A stretch of 53,610 nucleotides of DNA, taken from NCBI GenBank assembly GCA_020072805.1, contig JAIQGC010000011.1, forward strand, positions 1 to 53,610. Reading direction: 5' to 3'. The notes under the pieces were generated by a model, which worked only from the letters and a program-made list of their open reading frames with translations, did not search any database and was not told the DNA's origin. Of this stretch, positions 9,801-15,489 are shown piece after piece. This DNA is from Terriglobia bacterium (lineage in GTDB: Bacteria; Acidobacteriota; Terriglobia; Acidiferrales; UBA7541). The translations under genes were made by a program, and so were the position numbers. Each line of letters starts with the position of its first letter. The first letter of the stretch is position 1.

Positions 9801-10054
9801 CGCATTTCGCATTTCGAATTTCGAGTTTCGGTTTTCGGAATTGGCAGCGCCGCCTCCAGCGCCGTCCCCACAACCGGCTTCACCCCCGCCTTGCGCGCCG
9901 CCTGATAAAACGGCACCGCCGCATACAGCCCGTCCGTGTCCGTCAGCGCCACCGCCGGCATCTTCTGCTCCGCCGCCGCGGCCACCAACTCCTCCGGCGA
10001 ACCCACCCCGCGCAGGAACGAATAGTGGCTGTGACAATGGAGATGGGTGAACAT
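6851..10054 (-). CDS. dnaE2: error-prone DNA polymerase III alpha subunit
   Basis: A 1067-residue C-family polymerase. The start at 10054 gives the standard beginning (MFTHLHCHSHYSFLRG), the PHP domain metal motif. The polymerase active-site motif PDIDLDI lies at residues 418-424; the helix-hairpin-helix and OB regions follow in normal order. DnaE2 works in damage-induced translesion synthesis, usually with ImuA/ImuB; here the upstream partner is a DinB-type polymerase. Two stretches absent from typical DnaE2 proteins interrupt the PHP domain: residues about 71-87, encoded by AT-rich heptamers, and about 142-171, encoded by a palindrome plus TGACTCG heptamers. Both keep the reading frame. Confidence 0.95.
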   Translation of the reverse strand: MFTHLHCHSHYSFLRGVGSPEELVAAAAEQKMPAVALTDTDGLYAAVPFYQAARKAGVKPVVGTALEAALPIPKTETRNSKCEMRDAACVPLVLLAANAEGYGNLCRLVTQRQLSGAAVPLDVLAQHNAGVIAIAGSHPALSENARLKPGATKSSLHESRVTSHQSPAASPQALLKEIYGDALYLEVRMLGPGDGRALRAAERLGRELGVPLVATNNVHFLRAEEHLHHRVVNAIRTGGLLTTVGPPEITSGEAWFKPAAEMERLFAEQPGGAQALRATEEIAERANLQLELGRTIFPEFPVPQGETPFSYLWKLSFAGAQRRYDFTPDREAVNPLRPEVLARLTHELEVIEKLGLAPYFLLVWDIAREARARGIPAVARGSAASSIVTYCLEISSVCPLRWGLYFERFLNEQRGDCPDIDLDICGARRDELLEYVYRRWGAEHVAMIGSFITMQARLAIREVAKVFGVAPGEVRQFTGKLPHRPVREIRAAIAALPQCRHLPVNDEPWRTILEVAERLDETPRHLGIHPCGTVIAAQPLTQLAPLERAAKGIVVTQYDMNAVEALGLIKMDLLGQRGLTTMSLALANIEQTRAERIDFAAIPENDPATCAMLAAGRTLGVFQIESPGMRGLLRTMRARTLEEIAAALALIRPGASEYGSKELFLKRLRGEEPVAYAHPSLKEILGDTLGVCIYQEQVMRIAQAVGNMSLAEADIVRRSAAKFSGLRERERLRAKFLKAAERMGLAGKAREETWQMVEKFAGFGFCKAHAAAYADLSYRMAYLKAHHPAEFLAAMCSAGAGFYHVSAYVEEAKRWGITVRLPSVNHSRREYTAEARAGEKTEMRVGLMQVRGLRGETIAAILRERETGGAFRSLEEFLRRVPLERDELEALVKCGALDEVCAMTRPEMLWRWNLLRKNGGLLPAAPGLFAGAQEEDGLAPPEMRAAEYTAEHKLRYEREILEVCVSGHPLDFFPRNGEVWSDALEELRGKRAELCGWLVTYRQVGTKNRRNMMFLTLEDQRGLFEAVLFPGVYERYGGLAFETRALRVSGRVEPGGLIRCERLEALR
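9556..9587. repeat. TGACTCG-type heptanucleotide array inside dnaE2
   Basis: About four tandem 7-bp units (TGGTGAC, TTGTGAC, TCGTGAC, TCGTGGA on the plus strand). On the coding (minus) strand they read in frame as HESRVTSHQSP. The same units recur at 10058-10160 and 11412-11466. Confidence 0.85.
9603..9622. repeat. palindromic element inside dnaE2
   Basis: GCCGGGCT-TT-AGCCTGGC forms an 8-bp stem with one G-U pair, directly beside the heptamer array and read as part of the in-frame insert (residues about 144-150, NARLKPG). From memory the GCCGGGCTTTAGCCNGGC core is a dispersed palindrome in Acidobacteriota genomes; this window has only one copy. Confidence 0.45.
9801..9844. repeat. AT-rich heptanucleotide array inside dnaE2
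   Basis: About six tandem 7-bp units on the plus strand (GCATTTC, GCATTTC, GAATTTC, GAGTTTC, GGTTTTC, GGAATTG). On the coding strand they give the in-frame insert PKTETRNSKCEMRD at residues about 73-86 of DnaE2. Related units occur at 15400-15488. Confidence 0.85.
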
Positions 10055-10057
10055 GGG

Positions 10058-10160
10058 TTTCGTGACTCGTGACTCGTGTTTCGTGACTCGTGACCAGCGC
10101 AGAGACACTCGCGCCTTGTGAACTCTTCCACGAGTCACAAGTCACCAGTCACAAGTCACG
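10058..10160. repeat. inverted pair of TGACTCG heptamer arrays between dinB and dnaE2
   Basis: A direct array (TGACTCG units, about 10058-10095) is followed after some 35 nt by an array of the complementary units (CGAGTCA, AAGTCAC, CAGTCAC; 10130-10160). In the dinB-dnaE2 transcript the two arrays can pair into a long hairpin in the leader just upstream of the dnaE2 start at 10054, where a ribosome binding site would be expected. Confidence 0.8.
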
Positions 10161-10196
10161 TTCAAGGTAGGGAGGGGAAGTAAAATCCAGTTACAA

Positions 10197-11543
10197 CTAC
10201 CGGGACAAGCACGGCGTCGAAAGCACCAGCCCATCGGGCTTGGTGGCATAGTGCTCGCGCAGCTCGAGGCCCTTGCCGTAAAAGACCGCGTTCCAGCCGT
10301 AGCGCCCGCGCACGCTGTCCACGCCGCGGTTGAGCACCTGCCGCCGGTTGGCGTCCACGTCGAAGAGCAGTTGCTGGCGGCGGTCCGCTTCGAGGTTCGT
10401 CACGCTGACGCCCACCAGGCGCACGGCCACGCGCCGGGTAAACATCTCGCCGAAAAGCCGCTTGGCCGCGCCCAGCAGTTCGCGCTCGTCGTTGGTCGCC
10501 TGCGGAAGGCGCACGGTGCGCTGTTCGGTCAGGTGATCGGCGTAGCGCAGGCGCACGCCGATGGTGCGCGCCTGCCGCCGCCCGTCGCGCAGCGTCGAGC
10601 CGATGCGCTCGCTGAGGTATTCCATCAGCCCGCCCAGAAATTCCGTGTCAATCGTTCCGCCCTCGATGGTGGTTTCCCGCGAAATGGATTTCGCCGCGCC
10701 CGCCGCTCCGCGCGCAGCCTCGACCGCGCGCTCGTCCACTCCCCGCGCGCGCTCCCAGATCTGCCGCCCCACGGCCACGCCAAAAACCGCCTCCAGCGCC
10801 GCCATGGGTATCCGCCGCAGCTCGCCGATGGTGCGCACCCCGCGCTCGGCCAGCGTGGCCGCATGCGCGTGCCCGATCCCCGGCAGCTTTTCCGCCGGCA
10901 GCGGCGCCAGAAACTCCTCTTCGCCGCCCGGCGCCACAATGTGCAATCCGCGCGGCCGCTTGATGCGCGAAGCGATCCCCGCCACGGTTTTGCTCGTCGC
11001 CGCTCCCACGGAAACTCCCAGCCCGGTCTGCTCGAGCACCTCCGCCTGCATCCGCCGCAGTACTGCGGGGAAGTCCGGATAGAGCCGCTCCGTGCCGCGA
11101 AAATCCAGATAGAAATCGTCCAGTGCCGCCGTCTCCACCGCCGGCGTGTAGCTCTCCAAGATCCGCCGCACCCGCTCGGCGAACCGCGCGTAGTGCTCGT
11201 ACTGCCCCGGCACCACCACCGCTTTCGGGCAGATACGCAGCGCCTCGCGGAAACTCATCGCCGTGCGCACCCCGCGCAGTTTGGCCTCGTAGCTCGCCGA
11301 AGCCACCACCCCGCGCCCCACCAGCACGGCCTTCCCCCGCAGCCGCGGGTTGAGCACCTGCTCGACCGAGGCGAAAAATGCGTCCACGTCCACGTGGACG
11401 ATGCCGGGGAGAGGTGACTGGTGACTCGTGATTCGTGACTCGTGATTCGTGACTCGTGACTCGTGGCAGGACGCTAGCTCTATAGCCTCCCGCCGCGCTT
11501 CCGTTCCCTTAACAGGGATGATCGTTTCTTCGCATACGTGCAT
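10197..11543 (-). CDS. dinB: Y-family DNA polymerase IV with repeat-encoded N-terminal extension
   Basis: A DinB polymerase (448 residues from the ATG at 11543). Palm motif I is IVHVDVDAFFASVEQ with Asp52 equivalent to E. coli Asp8. Motif III, normally SIDE, here reads ALDD (Asp142, Asp143), so the second catalytic carboxylate is Asp instead of Glu. HhH, thumb and little-finger regions follow in order. The first 48 or so residues are an extension absent from most homologues; 18 of them (HESRVTNHESRITSHQSP) come from a heptamer array. No ATG, GTG or TTG lies between 11543 and the core except a GTG that would remove strand beta-1. A start at 11657 is also possible. Upstream of dnaE2 on the same strand, 142 nt apart; TTGACT/TATAGT promoter at 11701-11728. 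Confidence 0.9.
   Translation of the reverse strand: MHVCEETIIPVKGTEARREAIELASCHESRVTNHESRITSHQSPLPGIVHVDVDAFFASVEQVLNPRLRGKAVLVGRGVVASASYEAKLRGVRTAMSFREALRICPKAVVVPGQYEHYARFAERVRRILESYTPAVETAALDDFYLDFRGTERLYPDFPAVLRRMQAEVLEQTGLGVSVGAATSKTVAGIASRIKRPRGLHIVAPGGEEEFLAPLPAEKLPGIGHAHAATLAERGVRTIGELRRIPMAALEAVFGVAVGRQIWERARGVDERAVEAARGAAGAAKSISRETTIEGGTIDTEFLGGLMEYLSERIGSTLRDGRRQARTIGVRLRYADHLTEQRTVRLPQATNDERELLGAAKRLFGEMFTRRVAVRLVGVSVTNLEADRRQQLLFDVDANRRQVLNRGVDSVRGRYGWNAVFYGKGLELREHYATKPDGLVLSTPCLSR
11412..11466. repeat. TGACTCG-type heptanucleotide array in the dinB N-terminus
   Basis: About seven tandem 7-bp units (TGACTCG and TGATTCG alternating). On the coding strand, three heptamers equal seven codons, giving the periodic peptide HESRVTN-HESRITS-HQSP just before the polymerase core. 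This is the longest of the arrays of this type in the window. Confidence 0.88.
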
Positions 11544-11700
11544 GGCAACCCCCGGCAGGGAAGCGCAGGCCGCCGCCAGCGTGCCCCCGGCGGTTTTCCA
11601 GCCCGTGCGCACGGGAATCAACGGGCGGCGGCCGGCTCGGCGGGTCTTATCGACCATGGAGCCGGCACGCCGCCCGCTCCCGTTTCCTCTACCAGCCCTC

Positions 11701-11728
11701 ACTATAGCGAAGAAAAAGCGAAAGTCAA
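11701..11728 (-). promoter_or_regulatory. sigma70-type promoter for dinB
   Basis: On the minus strand TTGACT (11723-11728) is separated by 16 nt from TATAGT (11701-11706). Transcription would begin near 11694, which rules out any dinB start upstream of that point. No recognisable LexA palindrome was found next to it. Confidence 0.55.
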
Positions 11729-11778
11729 TAGGTTTCCGTCATTTTGCTTCTCCACTATTCTTCAGTGGGCTTTCCTTC

Positions 11779-11806
11779 TTGTTCTTCGCGAGGGTAGAGC
11801 TATAAT
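11779..11806 (+). promoter_or_regulatory. sigma70-type promoter for the toxin-antitoxin pair, probably leaderless
   Basis: TTGTTC (11779-11784), a 16-nt spacer and a perfect TATAAT (11801-11806). The antitoxin ATG follows only six bases after the -10 box, so the transcript would begin at or next to the start codon without a Shine-Dalgarno leader. Confidence 0.6.
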
Positions 11807-11812
11807 CGGCCC

Positions 11813-12052
11813 ATGCCCCGCCACACAGAGGACATTCTCAAAGAAGCGCTGACGCTGCCCGCCGAAGCGCGGGCGGCCTTGGCCGATTCGTTGCTGGACA
11901 GCCTCGATACAGAAGTAGACGCGGATGCGGAAGCCGCTTGGCAGGCGGAGATCCACAGGCGTCTTGCGGAACTCGATTCGCAGGCGGTCTCGCTGGTCTC
12001 CTGGAGCGAAGTGCGCTCCCGTCTGAAGTCCGCGCTTTCCCATGAGCGGTAA
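11813..12052 (+). CDS. antitoxin, addiction-module component family
   Basis: A 79-residue acidic helical protein (MPRHTEDILKEALTLPAEAR..LADSLLDSLD) matching the TIGR02574/PF09720 'addiction module component' type, whose C-terminal end (EIHRRLAELDSQAVSLVSWSEV) wraps the partner toxin. It precedes a ParE/RelE-type toxin sequence, the standard order for this family. Expression probably comes from the TATAAT box six bases upstream. The protein is complete; its partner appears damaged. Confidence 0.85.
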   Translation: MPRHTEDILKEALTLPAEARAALADSLLDSLDTEVDADAEAAWQAEIHRRLAELDSQAVSLVSWSEVRSRLKSALSHER

Positions 12053-12097
12053 AGCCGTCGATTCCACCCGGAAGCCTCTGATGAAGCCGAAGCTGCG

Positions 12098-12343
12098 GTG
12101 ATTTGGTACCACGAGCGAAGCGCGCGTGCAGCGGAAGCGTTTGTGGCGGAACTGGAAAGAGCCATTGCTGCCATTGCCACGGCTCCCCAGCGATGGCCCC
12201 GCTCCGAGGAAGGAGTCCGGCGTTTCCCGCTCCTGCGCTTTCCCTTCTGGGTGATTTACCGCGAAACGTCAGACTCCATTCGAATTGTAGCGGTGGCCCA
12301 TGCGCGCCGGCGGCCCGGTTATTGGCGTGCGCGGAATTTCTGA
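12098..12343 (+). CDS. ParE/RelE-family toxin, N-terminus apparently lost by a 1-nt frameshift
   Basis: From the GTG at 12098 this gives 81 residues with the conserved toxin features WYHERSARAAEAFV, P-x-RWP, FPFWVIYRE and the C-terminal VAVAHARRRPGYW. The homologous frame stays open further upstream and reads RFHPEASDEAEAA, the usual start region, but it meets the antitoxin stop at 12050-12052 without a start codon. A natural start (ATG at 12042, overlapping the antitoxin stop) opens MSGKAV in another frame and ends at 12101. Adding one base near 12059 would join MSGKAV to RFHPEAS. The toxin is therefore either a pseudogene or a shortened protein from GTG. Confidence 0.7.
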   Translation: MIWYHERSARAAEAFVAELERAIAAIATAPQRWPRSEEGVRRFPLLRFPFWVIYRETSDSIRIVAVAHARRRPGYWRARNF

Positions 12344-12399
12344 AGAACGCAAAATGTGTTCCGTGGGGCAGGAAAACCTCCGCATCCTTGCGGAAAAAG

Positions 12400-14694
12400 C
12401 TAGAACACCCGGCCCAGCCGGAAAAACCACTTCTGGTGCCCGGTATCGCCGTAGCTTCCCCCGATAAAAATTGGGCCGAAGACGGTTTCCGCCAGAAACC
12501 CGGCGGACATATCGTCGGGCAGGCGCGGCAGGGGCGCTCCCGTGCTGGTCGCCCCGTTCACTTTGCCGATTTCGTACTGCACCGTGAAATAGAGCTTGCG
12601 GGCCACGAAGCGCGGCAGCGTGATCAGGCTGCGCATATAGCCCGCCTGAAAAAGAAAATACTGATTCCCGCGCATCTCGTTGAGCCCGTACGCCCCCAGC
12701 CGTTCGGGACCGCCGAGAAAAAACTGCGGCAGGCCGGTCTGTTCGTAGCCGAACGTCGTACCTCCCGAGGACAGCAGGAAAAACGAAGTCTTCTTCGTCG
12801 CCGGCGCGAAAAGGCCGGTGCGCAGTTCGAGAGAAGGGAAGTTGCCCGCCGAGCCGGGCGCCTTCTTATACCAGTGAAAATTCATGTCCGCACGCACGCC
12901 CCGCCGCGGGATCACCGGGCTGTCCGTCCAGTCCGTGCGGAAGCGCACCCGCGCTCCCCGCCAGTCCTCGTTCACGGCCGGCAGCAGCGGCGTGCCGCTG
13001 CGCAGTTTGTCGCTGTAGTACCCGCCTTCATAGCCGACGCGCAGTTCGTTGAAGCGGTTGAACGCATATCCCAGGTCCGCCGCGGTCTCCGCCCGGTTCA
13101 CGCGATATTCCGCCTGCGGGTCGTTCTGCGCGTAGATTTTCAGCGCGGCGTTGCTGCCCCCGGCGTTCAGCGAGAGAAACCAGCGGCTCCCCGCCGTGAG
13201 CGGGTGATAATATTCCGTGTACAGCCCATACTGCGAACCCAGCAGAAAATCCGTGCGCCATTCCGAGCGGTACCCGCCCAATCCCTGAAAGGTCAGCCGC
13301 GTTCCCAGCGTGAAGCTCACATCGCCGGCCTGCGACCCGGACAGTTCCAGCCCCGGCTGCAGCGTGGGCGGCGCGTAGTTCTTCTCCTCCATGTCGATGA
13401 GCAGGCCCGGCCGGCCGTTGCGCTCGGTCAAGCGGTATCCCGCGCGGTCGAAGCGCCCCAGGCCCGTCAACTGCGTGAGGTCGGCGGCGATCTTTTTTTC
13501 ATCCAGCGGCCTCCCGATGTGTTTGCGCAGCGAATGTTCAATGGCCCGCGCGGCTTCCGCGCTGGTTCCCTGCACCTCGATGAACTGCGGCGCCGGTACG
13601 CTGCGCACCTTGCGCGCTTCCCGCTGCTTCACGTACTCGTCCCACGCCGCATCGTCCAGCGCGTACGGCGCGAGCAGCGGCGCTTTGGCCTCCGCCGCTT
13701 GCACTCCCAGCCCGATGATCTCCCCGATCTTTTCGTAGACCGTCGAGATCCGCTCGCCCAGGTCCACGCGGATCACCAAATCCGCGCTGGCCAGTCCGTG
13801 CCGCTCGTTTTCATCCACCATGATGTCCGCGGAGCGGTCCATCACCTGCACCAGCGACTGCAATTTCTTCGCGTCCGGATCTTTGGTGTCCAGGTGCACG
13901 GCAATCACGATGTCCGCGCCCATCTTGCGCGCCACATCCGCCGGCAGGTTGTCCACCAGCCCGCCGTCCACGTAAATCCTGTCTCCCGAAAGCACCGGAT
14001 TGAGCACGCCCGGCAGCGCCGACGTGGCCCGCAGCGCCTCGCCCAGCGGCAGCGGGTCGTCGTCCGGAAAGACCACTTTCTTTCCGCTGGCCAGTTCCGT
14101 GGCCACGCACCGGAAGGGAGTCGGCAGCGTGTCGTAGTTGGTCACCCGCGAATAGGCGATCGTCTCCCGCGCGATCACCAGCCCGCCGTTGTGCCCGCTG
14201 TTCAGCGCCGGCGGCAGGCTGGCTCCGTGACGCAATCCCAGCACCATCGCGTTGGGATACGCGCGCTGGTCTTCTTTCCTCCGAAAAGATAAATCGCCAT
14301 AGGCCATCTGCGTTTCGAAGACCTGATCCCAGTCCGTGCTGGACACCAGTTCGCGCAGCTCCTCCGGACTTTTCCCCGCCGCGTAGAAGCCCCCCACGAG
14401 TCCGCCCATGCTCGTTCCCGCGATGTAGTCCACCGGAATGTGGTGCTTCTCGAACCACTCCAGCACCCCGATGTGCGCCATTCCCAGCGCCCCGCCGCCC
14501 TCCAGCGCCAAACCGATCTTCGGTCGCGCCTTCGGCTTGAGCGTCTCCGCCGCCGCAGGGGCAGGAGGCACCGCGCCCGCCGCGGGGTTGGGCGCGGGGT
14601 TGGGCGCCGGTTCCTGGCCGCGCGCGGCTCCGCCCAGGGCCAGCCCCAGGAGCACAACTACGGCGCATGTTTTGGTCTTGAGCGTCAATTGCAT
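12400..14694 (-). CDS. patatin-like phospholipase fused to POTRA and outer-membrane beta-barrel (PlpD/type Vd-like)
   Basis: A 764-residue protein with a signal peptide (MQLTLKTKTC..GGAARG), a Pro/Ala-rich linker and a patatin domain from about residue 58. The oxyanion loop GGGALG (66-71), nucleophile Ser95 in GTSMGG and catalytic Asp243 in DGG are all present. A POTRA-like segment follows (about 380-460) and then a BamA/TpsB-type barrel that ends in Phe, as required for outer-membrane insertion. The layout matches PlpD and other type Vd autotransporters, in which the lipase is exported through its own barrel; family members cleave phospholipids. Monocistronic as far as visible, and convergent with the toxin gene. 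Confidence 0.92.
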   Translation of the reverse strand: MQLTLKTKTCAVVVLLGLALGGAARGQEPAPNPAPNPAAGAVPPAPAAAETLKPKARPKIGLALEGGGALGMAHIGVLEWFEKHHIPVDYIAGTSMGGLVGGFYAAGKSPEELRELVSSTDWDQVFETQMAYGDLSFRRKEDQRAYPNAMVLGLRHGASLPPALNSGHNGGLVIARETIAYSRVTNYDTLPTPFRCVATELASGKKVVFPDDDPLPLGEALRATSALPGVLNPVLSGDRIYVDGGLVDNLPADVARKMGADIVIAVHLDTKDPDAKKLQSLVQVMDRSADIMVDENERHGLASADLVIRVDLGERISTVYEKIGEIIGLGVQAAEAKAPLLAPYALDDAAWDEYVKQREARKVRSVPAPQFIEVQGTSAEAARAIEHSLRKHIGRPLDEKKIAADLTQLTGLGRFDRAGYRLTERNGRPGLLIDMEEKNYAPPTLQPGLELSGSQAGDVSFTLGTRLTFQGLGGYRSEWRTDFLLGSQYGLYTEYYHPLTAGSRWFLSLNAGGSNAALKIYAQNDPQAEYRVNRAETAADLGYAFNRFNELRVGYEGGYYSDKLRSGTPLLPAVNEDWRGARVRFRTDWTDSPVIPRRGVRADMNFHWYKKAPGSAGNFPSLELRTGLFAPATKKTSFFLLSSGGTTFGYEQTGLPQFFLGGPERLGAYGLNEMRGNQYFLFQAGYMRSLITLPRFVARKLYFTVQYEIGKVNGATSTGAPLPRLPDDMSAGFLAETVFGPIFIGGSYGDTGHQKWFFRLGRVF

Positions 14695-14761
14695 GCCTTT
14701 CCTTGCAGTGTAGCGCGAAGTGTCTCTATCTCGGATGCTTCTTCTCCCGTTTTGTTTGTTC

Positions 14762-14792
14762 TTGACACGGGGCCGCCCCGCTGTTTTATCGT
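14762..14792 (+). promoter_or_regulatory. promoter with long spacer and internal dyad before the DUF1579-like gene
   Basis: A perfect TTGACA (14762-14767), a 19-nt spacer and TATCGT (14787-14792). The spacer contains the dyad CGGGG-CCG-CCCCG (14768-14780). A 19-bp spacer carrying a dyad is the layout used by MerR-type activators, but no MerR gene is nearby. Confidence 0.35.
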
Positions 14793-14870
14793 GGATGCGC
14801 CCCCTCGGGAGAGTTTGCGCTCCGCGCTTCGCTGCCCGATGCCGCTCATGAGTCGGAAAGGAGAATCGTC

Positions 14871-15377
14871 ATGAAAACGCTTCGTTCCGCGGGTCTTGCT
14901 GTCCTTCCCCTTCTTTTCGCTGTTTCCTTCCTTGCCGCTGCTCCCGCCCCCGCCCCCTCCGCATTCGACCAGTTGAAGTCGCTGATTGGAACCTGGGAAG
15001 GCGTCACCCCCGACGGCAAGTCCGTGCGCGTTACCTACGAAGCCGCTTCCGGCGGCACCGCGCTGCTCGAACGCCTCAAGCCCGCCGATGAACCAGAAAT
15101 GGTCACCGTCTATTCCCCCGACGGCGATCGCTTGGCCGTTACCCACTATTGCAGCGCCGGCAATCAGCCGCACATGCGCACCGAAGCGCTCGCCGGAAAC
15201 GAGAAGACGTTCAAGTTTTCCTTCGTCAGCGCCACCAATCTGGCCTCGCCCGATGCCGGCCACATGCGCGGACTCGTCCTCACCATCGTGGACCACGATC
15301 ATTTCACCCAGGAATGGACCTATCTCGAAAAGGGAAAAGCCGCCACCGAAGTCTTTCGTTACACGCGGAAAAACTAG
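14871..15377 (+). CDS. secreted DUF1579/lipocalin-like protein
   Basis: A 168-residue protein with a signal peptide (MKTLRSAGLAVLPLLFAVSFLAAA). The mature part begins FDQLKSLIGTWEG, the typical opening of DUF1579/THAP4-like beta-barrel domains, and continues with alternating strands (VRVTYEAASGGTALLERL, MVTVYSPDGDRLAVTHYC). Such small barrels bind hydrophobic ligands in some relatives; the ligand here is unknown. The start is preceded by GAAAGGAG with suitable spacing. Its 3' end converges on the desaturase gene across paired heptamer arrays. Confidence 0.82.
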   Translation: MKTLRSAGLAVLPLLFAVSFLAAAPAPAPSAFDQLKSLIGTWEGVTPDGKSVRVTYEAASGGTALLERLKPADEPEMVTVYSPDGDRLAVTHYCSAGNQPHMRTEALAGNEKTFKFSFVSATNLASPDAGHMRGLVLTIVDHDHFTQEWTYLEKGKAATEVFRYTRKN

Positions 15378-15399
15378 CGCGGCGGTAACCCAAAAACAC

Positions 15400-15488
15400 A
15401 AAACTCGAAATCCGAAACTCGCGGCGCCGTCCACCCTCAACGGCCCTTGCGAATTTCAAATTTCGAGTTTCGTCTTTCGAATTTCTTT
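15400..15488. repeat. inverted AT-rich heptamer arrays between convergent genes
   Basis: A short array AACTCGA-AATCCGA-AACTCGC (about 15400-15422) faces an opposite array GAATTTC-AAATTTC-GAGTTTC-GTCTTTC-GAATTTC (about 15450-15486). The two can form a hairpin in either transcript and end two bases before the desaturase stop codon. The units match those of the array inside dnaE2 (9801-9844). Confidence 0.78.
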
Positions 15489-15489
15489 C

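Noticed and set aside
11412-11466. CRISPR array
   Set aside because: Period is 7 bp with no spacers of CRISPR length, and no cas gene is present; these are simple tandem arrays.
10197-11543. ImuB, the inactive Y-family partner of DnaE2
   Set aside because: The polymerase retains its first Asp and the D-D pair, and has a normal DinB little-finger region, so a catalytic Pol IV is more likely.
12103-14292. 729-codon plus-strand frame opposite the patatin gene
   Set aside because: Shadow of a protein with intact catalytic residues; it also overlaps the toxin in another frame.
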